From contig NZ_JOBH01000007.1 of NCBI RefSeq assembly GCF_000717745.1, positions 1 through 64,000 on the forward strand: a DNA stretch of 64,000 nt. Direction: 5' to 3'. Position 1 is the first letter of the stretch. Each line of letters starts with the position of its first letter. Below are positions 1 to 8,882 of the stretch, in pieces. The notes under the pieces were generated by a model that saw only the letters and a list, made by a program, of their open reading frames with translations, made no database searches and was not told the DNA's origin. Source of the stretch: Streptomyces violens. GTDB lineage: Bacteria; Actinomycetota; Actinomycetes; Streptomycetales; Streptomycetaceae. The position numbers and the translations under genes were made by a program.

Positions 1-3
1 ATC

Positions 4-47
4 GGGGGGAGGAGGGGTGGGGGGCGGGGGGGTGGGCCCCGGGAGGC
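4..47 (+). other. G-run tract with G-quadruplex potential
   Basis: The first bases of the window are dominated by runs of three to six G separated by one to four bases. The tract lies beyond the 3' end of the minus-strand TPR gene, so its transcript would be C-rich. I see no coding sequence in it. Any structural role is inference. Confidence 0.35.
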
Positions 48-82
48 GGACGGCCCAGCCCTAGAAAAAGCAGCCCCCGCCC

Positions 83-466
83 TCACTCCCCCGCATCATC
101 CCCCTGCAACGGAAAACGTGCTGCTTCGATGAAGTCCGGGCGCGGGTCGAGCGCGGCGGCGAGTCGGAAGTGGCGCAGCGCCTCCTCCGGACGGTTGGCG
201 CGCTCCAGGGTGCGGGCCAGGGCGAAGTGAGCGAATGCGTTGTCGGGCTCGCGTTCCAGGACTACCTGGAACTCCAGCTCGGCAGGGCGCAGTTGAGCGG
301 CCAGGAAGAAGGCGCGGGCTCGTAGCAGTCGGGCGGCGGTGTTCTCCGGATGAGCGGCGATGACCGGGTCCAGGAGTTTCACCGCGCCCCGTGGATCGCG
401 CGCGGACAGCAATTGTTCGGCTGCCCGGAAGTCGATGACGTGCGTCTCGGGGGTGCGCTCGGTCAC
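83..466 (-). CDS. Tetratricopeptide repeat protein
   Basis: A 127-residue soluble protein made of TPR-like helical pairs (alanine-rich A/B helices with LLxARAxF and AHFALARTLE patterns, roughly residues 15-115). TPR proteins act as protein-protein docking scaffolds and the partner cannot be read from sequence. It has no signal peptide or membrane segment. Small single-TPR proteins of this kind are common next to coaE in Streptomyces (family knowledge). The ATG at 466 fits the first helix, which starts near residue 13 (FRAAEQLL). It is transcribed on the same strand as the cupin, coaE and PAC2 genes but 280 bp behind them, so it may have its own promoter. Confidence 0.8.
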   Translation of the reverse strand: MTERTPETHVIDFRAAEQLLSARDPRGAVKLLDPVIAAHPENTAARLLRARAFFLAAQLRPAELEFQVVLEREPDNAFAHFALARTLERANRPEEALRHFRLAAALDPRPDFIEAARFPLQGDDAGE

Positions 467-746
467 GGCCGTCTCCTCTCCGACACGTACGGACTCACCG
501 CATACCGTTGGGGTACCGGCGGCTTGTGTACCGGCGACTCGCCACGAGCAGGTGGTTCATCGCCGACGGGCAGCCCGTATCGCCGACCGCCCGGTCGCTA
601 CGTGGGGCACAACAAGCCCGGCCGTCACCGCATTCCCGACGCCCGCCACAGCATTGGCTGCACGCCCGGGCGCCCCATCAGCGACGCTCAGCGCCACACA
701 GCGAACTCCCCCAACGAATCCCGCAAGAGGCCCAAGCCCAACCCCC

Positions 747-1118
747 CTACAAACTGATGTGATACGCCTTCCGCAGCGTCTGGTGCACCGTCCACCGAGT
801 CCGGTCCCCTTCCCGCAGGAAGCAAGCGTCCCCGGGGCCCACCTCGAGGACCGAGCCGCCCTCGACCTCGATGGTGGCGCGGCCGGAGACCACCACGAAC
901 AGCTCGTTGGCCTCGATGTCGGTCACGACGCCCGGCGTGATCTGCCAGATGCCGCGGACCTGCTTGCCGTCCGGGGACTCCCAGAGCACCTTGCCGGTGA
1001 CGACCGGTTCGCCGGAGACGATCTGGTCCGGGTCGAGCGCTTCGGGCTCCAGTTCGGCGTCCGGGATGCCGGGGACATTGACGACGAACGAGGCGGGGAC
1101 AAGATCGGAAGCAGTCAT
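747..1118 (-). CDS. Cupin-domain protein (DUF861/RmlC-like fold)
   Basis: A 123-residue single-domain small-barrel cupin. The central half (residues ~40-115) carries the glycine/proline turns of the fold (GKVLWESPDGKQVRGIWQ, then TDIEANELFVVVSGRATIEVEGG and VGPGDACFLREGDRTRW). It resembles the (S)-ureidoglycine aminohydrolase-like/DUF861 cupins, which often act on small organic acids or only bind them. The usual metal-binding histidines are mostly absent (TDIEANELFVVVSG replaces an HxH), so catalysis is uncertain. The gene lies 22 bp downstream of coaE on the same strand and may be cotranscribed. The function is otherwise unknown. Confidence 0.75.
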   Translation of the reverse strand: MTASDLVPASFVVNVPGIPDAELEPEALDPDQIVSGEPVVTGKVLWESPDGKQVRGIWQITPGVVTDIEANELFVVVSGRATIEVEGGSVLEVGPGDACFLREGDRTRWTVHQTLRKAYHISL

Positions 1119-1140
1119 GGCGTGAGGCTACCGCTCGGCC

Positions 1141-1731
1141 TCAGCGGGCCCGCAGCCGCTCCCAGATCTCACGCACCTGCGGCTCCAGGGCCTCCAGCGG
1201 ACCGTCGTTGTCGATGACGAAGTCCGCGATCGCGAGGCGCTGTTCCCGGGTGGCCTGGGCACTCATGCGGGCCTTCGCCTCGTCCTCGGTCATGCCGCGC
1301 AGCGTGACGAGCCGCCGCAGCTGGGTTTCGGGGGCGGCGTCGACCACGACGATCGTGTCGTACAGGGGCGCGAGGCCGTTCTCGGTCAGCAGGGGTACGT
1401 CGTGGACGACCACCGCGTCCTGGCCGGCCGCGGCCTCCAGTTCGGCGGAGCGGGCGCCGACGAGGGGGTGCACGATGGCGTTCAGCGCCTTGAGCCTGTC
1501 GGAGTCGGCGAAGACGAGGGCGCCCAGTTTGGGCCGGTCCAGTGTGCCGTCCGGCGTCAGTACATCCGTACCGAACGCCTCGACGACGGCGGCGAGACCG
1601 GGCGTCCCCGGTTCGACGACCTCCCGCGCGATCTTGTCCGCGTCCACGATCACCGCGCCGTACGACGCGAGCAGCCGCGACACCTCGCTCTTGCCTGCAC
1701 CGATGCCGCCTGTAAGCCCCACCTTCACCAT
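1141..1731 (-). CDS. coaE: Dephospho-CoA kinase
   Basis: It catalyses the last step of coenzyme A synthesis, ATP-dependent phosphorylation of the 3'-hydroxyl of dephospho-CoA, in the cytosol. The P-loop [10 protein letters not shown] is at the extreme N-terminus, followed by [13 protein letters not shown] (the conserved DAD of the family), the HP of AIVHPLV, and [12 protein letters not shown] in the CoA-binding part. The length of 196 aa is normal for the family, although some actinobacterial homologs carry a C-terminal extension that is missing here. I chose the ATG at 1731 because homologs begin M-(L/V)-KVGLTGG; an in-frame GTG at 1740 would add only three residues. Confidence 0.95.
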   Translation of the reverse strand: MVKVGLTGGIGAGKSEVSRLLASYGAVIVDADKIAREVVEPGTPGLAAVVEAFGTDVLTPDGTLDRPKLGALVFADSDRLKALNAIVHPLVGARSAELEAAAGQDAVVVHDVPLLTENGLAPLYDTIVVVDAAPETQLRRLVTLRGMTEDEAKARMSAQATREQRLAIADFVIDNDGPLEALEPQVREIWERLRAR

Positions 1732-1898
1732 GGGCCCCACGCTATACGGCGCCCCGGCCCCCGCCCAGAGCCGGACCCGCCCCGTCCGGCCCCGAACCGG
1801 CCTGCGCCGGACAACTCCCCCTCGCGGACCCCCACCCCGCCAATCACCCCCGTCAACGCCTCCACCCCGTCAAACGCCCCGCCCCCTCCCAGCGTTCC

Positions 1899-2852
1899 CT
1901 ATATGCCCCCGTCCCCCATATCCCGTTCCCGGTCGGCCAGGAAGGCTTCCAGCTCACGGCCGATCTCCTCGGCGGACGGGAGTTCGGCGGGCTCGGCCAC
2001 AAGATTGCCGCGGGTTTCGGCGCCGGCCGCCGCGTCGTACTGGTGCTCAAGGCCGCTGACCAACGCGACCAGCTCCTCGTCGCCCTCCGAGAGCTGCCGT
2101 TCGATCTCCTCCTGGGTGCGCAGCGCTTCGGTACGCAGGGTGTGCGCGGCGCTCGGCAGCACCAGGCCGGTCGCGGCGGTGACCGTCTCCAGCGCGGTGA
2201 GCGCGGCGTCCGGGTAGGCGGAGCGCGCGACGTAGTGCGGTACGTGGGCGGCGACGCCCAGCACGTCGTGTCCGGCCTCCGCGAGGCGGTACTCGATCAG
2301 CGCTTCGACGCTGCCGGGGACCTGCGCCTGTTCGAAGAGGTCGCGGTGGCCCGGGGTCAGGTCGGTGCGGTTGCCGTGCGGGGTGATCCCGACCGGGCGG
2401 GTGTGCGGGACGCCCATCGGGATGCCGTGGAAGCTGACCGAGAGGCGTACGTTCAGCCGCTCGACGGTCTCTCGTACAGCCGCCGTGAAGCGTTCCCATT
2501 CCACGTCCGGTTCGGGACCGGAGAGCAGCAGGAAGGGCGCGCCCGTGGCGTCGTGGACGAGGCGCAGCTCGATGCTGGGCGTCTCGTACGAGGACCACTG
2601 GCCGTGGTCGAAGGTGAGCATCGGGCGGCGGGCCCGGTAGTCCACCAGCCGGTCGTGGTCGAAGCGGGCGACGACCTGGTGCGGCAGTCCCTCCAGGAGG
2701 GACTCGACAATCTGGTCACCGGCTTCGCCGGCGTCGATGTAGCCGTCGAAGTGGTACAGGAGCACCAGCCCGGCGGAGTCGCGGGAGGCTATCGCGTCGA
2801 CCGCCGCGAGCCCGCTCGGCTCCCATTCGTACAAATCCTGGGGATCCAACAC
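1899..2852 (-). CDS. PAC2 family protein (proteasome-assembly-chaperone-like)
   Basis: A 317-residue cytosolic protein of the actinobacterial PAC2 family, which resembles the eukaryotic proteasome assembly chaperone 2. Family features visible are the N-terminal [22 protein letters not shown], then [32 protein letters not shown] and the [18 protein letters not shown] block. The C-terminal ~60 residues are acidic and charged. The role in Streptomyces is unproven; a link to proteasome or protein-complex assembly is inference from the family. The GTG at 2852 is preceded by GGAGGAGC at about ten bases, so I prefer it over upstream in-frame codons. The gene reads toward coaE. Confidence 0.88.
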   Translation of the reverse strand: MLDPQDLYEWEPSGLAAVDAIASRDSAGLVLLYHFDGYIDAGEAGDQIVESLLEGLPHQVVARFDHDRLVDYRARRPMLTFDHGQWSSYETPSIELRLVHDATGAPFLLLSGPEPDVEWERFTAAVRETVERLNVRLSVSFHGIPMGVPHTRPVGITPHGNRTDLTPGHRDLFEQAQVPGSVEALIEYRLAEAGHDVLGVAAHVPHYVARSAYPDAALTALETVTAATGLVLPSAAHTLRTEALRTQEEIERQLSEGDEELVALVSGLEHQYDAAAGAETRGNLVAEPAELPSAEEIGRELEAFLADRERDMGDGGI

Positions 2853-2917
2853 AGTGACCGCTCCTCCTCGATGTCCGCCCCGCACAACGCGGTACGCGGC
2901 TCGGGCATTCCCGGTCC

Positions 2918-3190
<273 letters not shown>

Positions 3191-3219
3191 TCAGAAGGCC
3201 AGACACCCGCCCGGACACC

Positions 3220-3255
3220 ACGAAGGCCCGCCCCCCAAAGGGAGCGGGCCTTCGT
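3220..3255 (-). terminator. Rho-independent-type terminator of rpsA
   Basis: A perfect 12-bp stem (3220-3231 with 3244-3255) closes a 12-base loop, 35 bp beyond the rpsA stop codon. As usual for Streptomyces, the U-tract is poor. It may also stop transcription entering from the other side. Confidence 0.8.
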
Positions 3256-3289
3256 GTCGCTATCGGCTAGCGCCTAGCGGTGAGCGTGC

Positions 3290-4804
3290 TCAGCTCTGGC
3301 CGCCGGCCAGCTTCTCGCGGAGCGCGGCAAGGGCCTCGTCCGACGCCAGGGCGCCGGAGTTGTCCGCCGACTCCGAGGAGTACGAGCCGCCGGAGACGTT
3401 GCCGCCGCCGCCCTGGCCACCGCTGGCCGCCGGCGCCGCAGCGCCCTCGGCCGCAGCCTGCTCGTCGGCCTCGCGCGACTTGATGACCTGGGCCTGGTGC
3501 TGCTCGAAGCGCTGCTGCGCCTCGGCGTACTGGTTCTCCCACGCCTCGCGCTGCGCCTCGTAGCCCTCGAGCCAGTCGTTGGTCTCGGGGTCGAAGCCCT
3601 CGGGGTAGATGTAGTTGCCCTGGTCGTCGTAGGACGCGGCCATGCCGTACAGGGTCGGGTCGAACTCGACCGCCGACGGGTCGGCACCGAAGGACTCGTT
3701 GGCCTGCTTCAGCGAGAGGCTGATGCGGCGGCGCTCGAGGTCGATGTCGATGACCTTGACGAAGATCTCGTCGTTGACCTGGACGACCTGCTCCGGGATC
3801 TCCACGTGGCGCTCGGCCAGCTCGGAGATGTGGACCAGGCCCTCGATGCCCTCATCGACGCGGACGAACGCACCGAACGGAACGAGCTTGGTGACCTTAC
3901 CCGGGACGACCTGACCGATCTGGTGGGTCCGGGCGAACTGCTGCCACGGGTCTTCCTGGGTCGCCTTGAGCGACAGGGACACGCGCTCGCGGTCCATGTC
4001 GACGTCCAGGACCTCGACCGTGACCTCCTGGCCGACCTCGACGACCTCGGAGGGGTGGTCGATGTGCTTCCAGGACAGCTCGGAGACGTGGACCAGACCG
4101 TCAACGCCACCCAGGTCCACGAAGGCACCGAAGTTGACGATCGAGGAGACGACGCCGGAGCGCACCTGACCCTTCTGGAGGGTGGTGAGGAAGGTCTGGC
4201 GGACCTCGCTCTGGGTCTGCTCGAGCCAGGCACGGCGGGACAGGACCACGTTGTTGCGGTTCTTGTCCAGCTCGATGATCTTGGCCTCGAGCTCCTTGCC
4301 CACGTAGGGCTGAAGGTCGCGGACGCGGCGCATCTCGACCAGGGAGGCGGGGAGGAAGCCGCGGAGGCCGATGTCGAGGATGAGACCACCCTTGACGACC
4401 TCGATGACGGTACCGGTGACGATCCCGTCCTCTTCCTTGATCTTCTCGATGGTGCCCCAGGCGCGCTCGTACTGGGCACGCTTCTTCGAGAGGATCAGGC
4501 GGCCTTCCTTGTCCTCCTTCTGGAGAACCAGGGCCTCGATCTCGTCACCGACGGCGACGACCTCGTTCGGGTCGACGTCGTGCTTGATGGAGAGCTCGCG
4601 GCTGGGGATGACGCCTTCGGTCTTGTAACCGATGTCGAGCAGGACCTCGTCCCGGTCGACCTTCACGATGACGCCGTCGACGATGTCGCCGTCGTTGAAG
4701 TACTTGATCGTCTCGTCGATCGCGGCGAGGAAGGCTTCCTCGTTACCGATGTCGTTGACCGCAACCTGCGGGGTGGTGGCGGTGGTCTCGGTGCTGCTCG
4801 TCAT
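3290..4804 (-). CDS. rpsA: 30S ribosomal protein S1
   Basis: It binds mRNA on the small ribosomal subunit and assists initiation. Four S1/OB-fold repeats are visible at roughly residues 35-105, 120-190, 205-275 and 290-360 (each with the G.(V/I).....GA(F/L)V.(L/V)..G..GL(V/L)H.SE pattern; the third reads SGVVSSIVNFGAFVDLGGVD). Six-domain proteobacterial S1 is longer, and the four-domain 504-aa form is normal for actinobacteria. The last ~60 residues are an alanine/glycine/serine-rich low-complexity tail ending in a short charged helix. The ATG at 4804 starts the family's usual MTSSTE N-terminus. A good promoter and a structured ~200-nt leader lie upstream. Confidence 0.98.
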   Translation of the reverse strand: MTSSTETTATTPQVAVNDIGNEEAFLAAIDETIKYFNDGDIVDGVIVKVDRDEVLLDIGYKTEGVIPSRELSIKHDVDPNEVVAVGDEIEALVLQKEDKEGRLILSKKRAQYERAWGTIEKIKEEDGIVTGTVIEVVKGGLILDIGLRGFLPASLVEMRRVRDLQPYVGKELEAKIIELDKNRNNVVLSRRAWLEQTQSEVRQTFLTTLQKGQVRSGVVSSIVNFGAFVDLGGVDGLVHVSELSWKHIDHPSEVVEVGQEVTVEVLDVDMDRERVSLSLKATQEDPWQQFARTHQIGQVVPGKVTKLVPFGAFVRVDEGIEGLVHISELAERHVEIPEQVVQVNDEIFVKVIDIDLERRRISLSLKQANESFGADPSAVEFDPTLYGMAASYDDQGNYIYPEGFDPETNDWLEGYEAQREAWENQYAEAQQRFEQHQAQVIKSREADEQAAAEGAAAPAASGGQGGGGNVSGGSYSSESADNSGALASDEALAALREKLAGGQS

Positions 4805-4891
4805 GTGGGAAAGGGCTCCGGTACGGACATTGAAGTCGTAGGTACTGCTACGCCGAGAGCCTTTATCGCTTCTGCAGAAGTCGACAGCAAT

Positions 4892-4934
4892 GAGGCGCGC
4901 TCCCGGATTTCCGAGAAATCCGGTTCAGCGCCTC
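4892..4934 (-). promoter_or_regulatory. Nested hairpin in the rpsA 5' leader
   Basis: An outer 7-bp stem (4892-4898 with 4928-4934) encloses an inner 7-bp stem GGATTTC/GAAATCC with a three-base loop (about 4905-4921). It lies inside the predicted ~200-nt rpsA leader, 90 nt before the start codon. S1 represses its own translation in other bacteria, so a leader structure is a plausible control site here. That link is inference. Confidence 0.45.
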
Positions 4935-5010
4935 GAAACCGAGGGGACATGCAACAGATGCAAGCGCGACCTGCTCCGTCTGAGGTGCGCAGGCCCGCAG
5001 CGCAACTTGT

Positions 5011-5039
5011 AGCATACGGGGGCAGCCGGACACGGTCAA
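5011..5039 (-). promoter_or_regulatory. Vegetative (HrdB-type) promoter of rpsA
   Basis: Reading the minus strand, TTGACC (5039-5034) is followed after exactly 17 bases by TATGCT (5016-5011). This is close to the Streptomyces principal sigma-factor consensus TTGACN-17-TANNNT. It points at rpsA, with a predicted transcription start near 5004 and a leader of about 200 nt. Confidence 0.75.
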
Positions 5040-5225
5040 TGCGCGAAGGCCCACACCGCGGGCGGATCGCCTCATAACCGGCACACGCCGAACGTGAGAA
5101 GAACCGCTCGGCCTTGTCGTCGCAGGCCACAGGGGCCTGACGAAGATCCTCACAGGACTGCGACCAGCCGGCCCCGTGAACCTCAGAAACTACAAGCTTT
5201 AACGAACAATACGACGACGGGCGCG

Positions 5226-6152
5226 ATGAACCAACACGACGACTCCGCAGTCACCGGCTTCACGGCCACGGCGACCGGCTCCCCGGTCCCCGGCGGCACG
5301 GAGGGCGGGGCCGACTCCGCGGCCTGGGACGACGCCGAGGCCGTACGCCGCACCACCGGGGAGGCGGAGAGCAGCCGGGCCAGTCGCGGCTGGTGGGACC
5401 GCAACGCCGACGAGTACCAGAGCGAGCACGGCGCGTTCCTGGGGGACGACCGCTTCGTATGGGGGCCGGAGGGGCTGGACGAGGCAGAGGCCGGTCTTCT
5501 GGGGCCGGCCGCCGAGCTCAAGGGGCTGCGCGTACTGGAGATCGGTGCGGGCGCGGCCCAGTGTTCGCGCTGGCTGGCGGCGCAGGGGGCGCACCCGGTG
5601 GCGCTGGACCTCTCGCACCGGCAGCTGCAGCACGCCCTCCGGATCGGCGGGGACCTCCCGGCGCAGGGTACGGAGGCGCCGGGGGTGGCTCTCGTACAGG
5701 CCGACGCCGGGGTGCTTCCCTTTGCGGACGGCAGTTTCGATCTCGCGTGCTCGGCGTACGGGGCGGTGCCGTTCGTGGCCGATCCGGTACGCGTCTTCCG
5801 TGAGGTGCACCGGGTGCTGCGGCCGGGTGGCCGGTGGGTCTTCTCGGTGACGCACCCGATCCGCTGGGCCTTCCCGGATGAGCCCGGCCCCGAGGGGCTG
5901 TCCGTCGCGGCGTCGTACTTCGACCGCGTGCCCTACGTGGAGCAGGACGAGCAGGGCAACGCGGTGTACGTCGAGCACCACCGCACGCTGGGTGACCGGG
6001 TGCGTGACGTGGTGGCCGCGGGCTTCCGCCTGGAGGACCTGGTCGAGCCGGAGTGGCCGGCGTGGAACACCCAGGAGTGGGGTGGCTGGTCGCCACTTCG
6101 GGGCGGGCTGATCCCGGGCACGGCCATCTTCGTGTGCCGACGGGACCCGTAG
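5226..6152 (+). CDS. Class I SAM-dependent methyltransferase
   Basis: A 308-residue cytosolic methyltransferase of the Methyltransf_11/UbiE type. Motif I is LRVLEIGAGAAQCSRWLAAQ (about residues 100-120), then an acidic end of strand 2 (ALDLSHRQL), VQADAGVLPFADGSFDLACS (motif II/III) and LRPGGRWVFSVTHP. The N-terminal ~40 residues are a Gly/Ser/Ala-rich low-complexity stretch before SRGWWDRNADEYQSEHG, the usual start of homologs. The substrate is unknown; close Streptomyces homologs are annotated only as methyltransferases. The ATG at 5226 (MNQHDD) is chosen because earlier codons lack similarity. It is monocistronic and divergent from rpsA. Confidence 0.88.
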   Translation: MNQHDDSAVTGFTATATGSPVPGGTEGGADSAAWDDAEAVRRTTGEAESSRASRGWWDRNADEYQSEHGAFLGDDRFVWGPEGLDEAEAGLLGPAAELKGLRVLEIGAGAAQCSRWLAAQGAHPVALDLSHRQLQHALRIGGDLPAQGTEAPGVALVQADAGVLPFADGSFDLACSAYGAVPFVADPVRVFREVHRVLRPGGRWVFSVTHPIRWAFPDEPGPEGLSVAASYFDRVPYVEQDEQGNAVYVEHHRTLGDRVRDVVAAGFRLEDLVEPEWPAWNTQEWGGWSPLRGGLIPGTAIFVCRRDP

Positions 6153-6250
6153 GCGGGCTGCCGTCCTTGTAGGCCGTCCCGGAGCTCGCTCCGGAGGCGC
6201 CGCGGCACAGCGCCTCCGGTGGGCCGTTTGCCCCGCGAGACACTGGGCGG

Positions 6251-8845
6251 GTGATCCGCCGCGATGAACTCGATGCTCTGCCCGTACGGTCCGCGCTGCC
6301 CGCCCTTCAGGAGGCGCTGGAGGGCGCCGGGACCGCCGTCCTGTGCGCGCCTCCGGGTACCGGCAAGACGACCCTCGTACCCCTGGCACTGGCGGGCCTG
6401 ACGGAAGACAGCGCGCCCGTACGCAGGGTGATCGTCGCGGAGCCGCGGCGGATCGCGGCGCGTGCTGCGGCGCGGCGGATGGCGTGGTTGCTCGGGGAGC
6501 ACGTGGGCGAGCGCGTGGGGTTCACGGTGCGCGGGGAGCGTGCGGTGGGGGCGCGCACTGTCGTGGAGGTGGTGACGACGGGCGTCCTGCTCCAGCGGCT
6601 CCAGCGTGATCAGGAACTCCCGGGCGTGGACATCGTTGTACTGGACGAGTGCCACGAGCGGCATCTCGACGCGGACACGGCGGCGGCGTTCCTGCTGGAC
6701 GTACGGGAGGCGTTGCGGCCGGAGCTGCGGCTGGTGGCGGCGTCGGCGACGACGGACGCGGAGGGCTGGTCGCGGCTGATGGGGGACGCGCCGGTGGTGG
6801 CGGCGCAGGGGGTGTCGCATCCGGTGGAGACGGTGTGGGCGCCGCCGGAGCGGCCGGTGCGTCCGGCGCACGGCATGCGGGTGGACCCGGCGCTGCTGAC
6901 GCATGTGGCATCGGTGGTGCGGCGGGCTGTGCGCGAGCGGGAGGGGGATGTGCTGTGTTTCCTGCCGGGCGTGGGCGAGATCGCGCGGGTGGCGGGGCAG
7001 CTTGCGGATCAGGGCGCTGCCGGGGTCGAGGTGCTGCAGGTGCACGGCCGGGCGCCGGCGGCCGTGCAGGACGCGGTGCTGGCCGGTTCGGGTGACCGGC
7101 GGCGGATCGTGTTGGCCACGTCGGTGGCGGAGTCGAGTCTGACGGTGCCCGGGGTGCGCGTGGTGGTCGACTGCGGGCTGGCGCGCGAGCCGCGGATGGA
7201 TCACGCCCGGGGGCTGAGCGCGCTGACGACGGTGCGGGCGTCGCAGGCGGCGGCGCGGCAGCGGGGCGGCCGGGCTGGGCGCGAGGCGCCCGGCGTGGTC
7301 TACCGCTGCTGGTCGGAGGGTGAGGACGGGCGGCTGCCGCGCTTCCCGTCCCCGGAGATCAAGGTCGCGGACCTGACGGCGTTCGCGTTGCAGGCCGCGT
7401 GCTGGGGCGACCCGGGCGCTGCGGGCCTTGCGCTGCTGGACGCGCCGCCGGCCGGGGCGATGGCGGCGGCGCGGGACGTGCTGACCGCGGTGGGCGCGGT
7501 GGACGCGGCCGGGCGGGCGACGGAGCGCGGGGTACGGATGGCCCAGCTCGGCCTGCATCCGCGGCTGGCGCGGGCCCTGCTGGACGGCGCGGAGCAGGTC
7601 GGCGCCCGGCGGGCCGCCGAGGTCGTCGCGCTGCTGAGCGAGGAGCCACCGCGCGAGTACGGCGACGATCTCGCCGACGCGTGGCGCACGGCCCGCCGCG
7701 GGCGGGACGCGTACGCCGCCCGGTGGCGGCAGGAGTCCCGGCGGCTGGCCTCGGCCCTGTCCGGCGCGTCGGGTACCGGGGGCGCCCCGGACGGCGGCGC
7801 GCAAGCCTCCGACAGTCGTGCGCAGGCGTCCGGCACGGCCGCCACGGAGGCCCGTGGGGAGAGCGATGACGTCGTGGCCGGTGTCGTGGCGGCGTTGGCC
7901 TTCCCCGAGCGGGTGGCCCGCAAGCGCGGTGAGGGTTCGTACGTGATGGCGTCGGGGACGGGCGCCGAGGTCGGTGGCGGGTCGCGGCTGCGGAGCGCCG
8001 AGTGGCTGGCGGTGGCGGTCGCGGACCGGCCCGTGACGGCGGCGTCGGCGCGGGTGCGGCTCGCTGCCGTGATCGACGAGGAGACCGCGCGGGCGGCCGC
8101 GGGGGCGCTGTACGCCTCGGCCGAGGAGGTCGGCTGGGCGGACGGCGACGTGGTCGCGCGGAGCGTGGCGCGGCTCGGCGCGATCGAGCTGGTGTCCCGG
8201 CCACTGCGGGACGCGGACCCGGCGCTCGTACGGGAAGCGCTGGTGGACGGGTTGCGCAGGGAAGGGCTCGGGCTGCTGCGCTGGTCGGAGGGGGCGCGTT
8301 CGCTGCGGGAGCGCATGGCGTTCCTGCACCGGGAGCTGGGTGCTCCGTGGGCGGATGTCGCGGACGAGGCGCTGCTGGCGCGCCGGGACGAGTGGCTGGA
8401 GCCGGAGCTGGGGCGGGCGCGGCGGCGTGCCGATCTGGCGCGGATCGACGCGGGCCAGGCGCTGTCGCGGCTGCTGCCGTGGGCGAGCGGCGATTCGGCG
8501 CGCTTCGACGAGCTGGCTCCGGAGCGCATCGAGGTGCCCAGCGGTTCGCGGGCCCGGGTGGAGTACGGCGGCGATCAGCCGGTGCTGGCGGTGAAGCTGC
8601 AGGAGATGTTCGGGCTGCGGGAGTCGCCACGAGTGGCCGGCGGCCGGGTGCCGGTACTGGTTCATCTGCTGTCGCCCGCGGGGCGCCCGGCGGCCGTCAC
8701 CGCCGACCTCGCCTCCTTCTGGCGCGACGGCTACCGCTCCGTGCGGGCGGAGCTGCGCGGCCGCTATCCGAAGCACCCGTGGCCCGAGGACCCGGCGACG
8801 GCCGAGCCGACACGTCATACGAAGGCCCGGATGCAACGGCGCTGA
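6251..8845 (+). CDS. hrpB: ATP-dependent RNA helicase HrpB
   Basis: An 864-residue DEAH/RHA helicase of the bacterial HrpB family, which unwinds RNA using ATP; the physiological role outside proteobacteria is unclear. Visible motifs are Walker A APPGTGKTT (about residue 34), motif Ia AEPRRIAARAAARR, motif II LDECHERH (a DEAH-box variant DECH), motif III ASATTDA, motif V ATSVAESSLTVPGV and motif VI QRGGRAGRE. The HA2 domain and the HrpB C-terminal domain follow (PWPEDP near the end is typical). The GTG at 6251 gives the normal N-terminus (MIRRDELDALPV). An alanine/glycine-rich insertion of about 35 residues sits near residue 505. Confidence 0.93.
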   Translation: MIRRDELDALPVRSALPALQEALEGAGTAVLCAPPGTGKTTLVPLALAGLTEDSAPVRRVIVAEPRRIAARAAARRMAWLLGEHVGERVGFTVRGERAVGARTVVEVVTTGVLLQRLQRDQELPGVDIVVLDECHERHLDADTAAAFLLDVREALRPELRLVAASATTDAEGWSRLMGDAPVVAAQGVSHPVETVWAPPERPVRPAHGMRVDPALLTHVASVVRRAVREREGDVLCFLPGVGEIARVAGQLADQGAAGVEVLQVHGRAPAAVQDAVLAGSGDRRRIVLATSVAESSLTVPGVRVVVDCGLAREPRMDHARGLSALTTVRASQAAARQRGGRAGREAPGVVYRCWSEGEDGRLPRFPSPEIKVADLTAFALQAACWGDPGAAGLALLDAPPAGAMAAARDVLTAVGAVDAAGRATERGVRMAQLGLHPRLARALLDGAEQVGARRAAEVVALLSEEPPREYGDDLADAWRTARRGRDAYAARWRQESRRLASALSGASGTGGAPDGGAQASDSRAQASGTAATEARGESDDVVAGVVAALAFPERVARKRGEGSYVMASGTGAEVGGGSRLRSAEWLAVAVADRPVTAASARVRLAAVIDEETARAAAGALYASAEEVGWADGDVVARSVARLGAIELVSRPLRDADPALVREALVDGLRREGLGLLRWSEGARSLRERMAFLHRELGAPWADVADEALLARRDEWLEPELGRARRRADLARIDAGQALSRLLPWASGDSARFDELAPERIEVPSGSRARVEYGGDQPVLAVKLQEMFGLRESPRVAGGRVPVLVHLLSPAGRPAAVTADLASFWRDGYRSVRAELRGRYPKHPWPEDPATAEPTRHTKARMQRR

Positions 8846-8882
8846 CGGCGCGCGGCAGGGCTGACAGAAGTGCCATGGGCGT

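Larger units (their letters stand above)
4805..5225. other. Divergent intergenic region, rpsA / methyltransferase
   Basis: This 421-bp gene-free stretch holds the rpsA promoter, its 5' leader with a nested hairpin, and the start region of the divergent methyltransferase gene. I found no convincing small gene. No clear promoter is visible for the plus-strand gene. Confidence 0.6.

Noticed and set aside
3497..5077. Long open frame on the plus strand opposite rpsA
   Set aside because: Its translation is Asp/Leu/Val-rich shadow of S1 with no family features, a known effect of high GC third positions.
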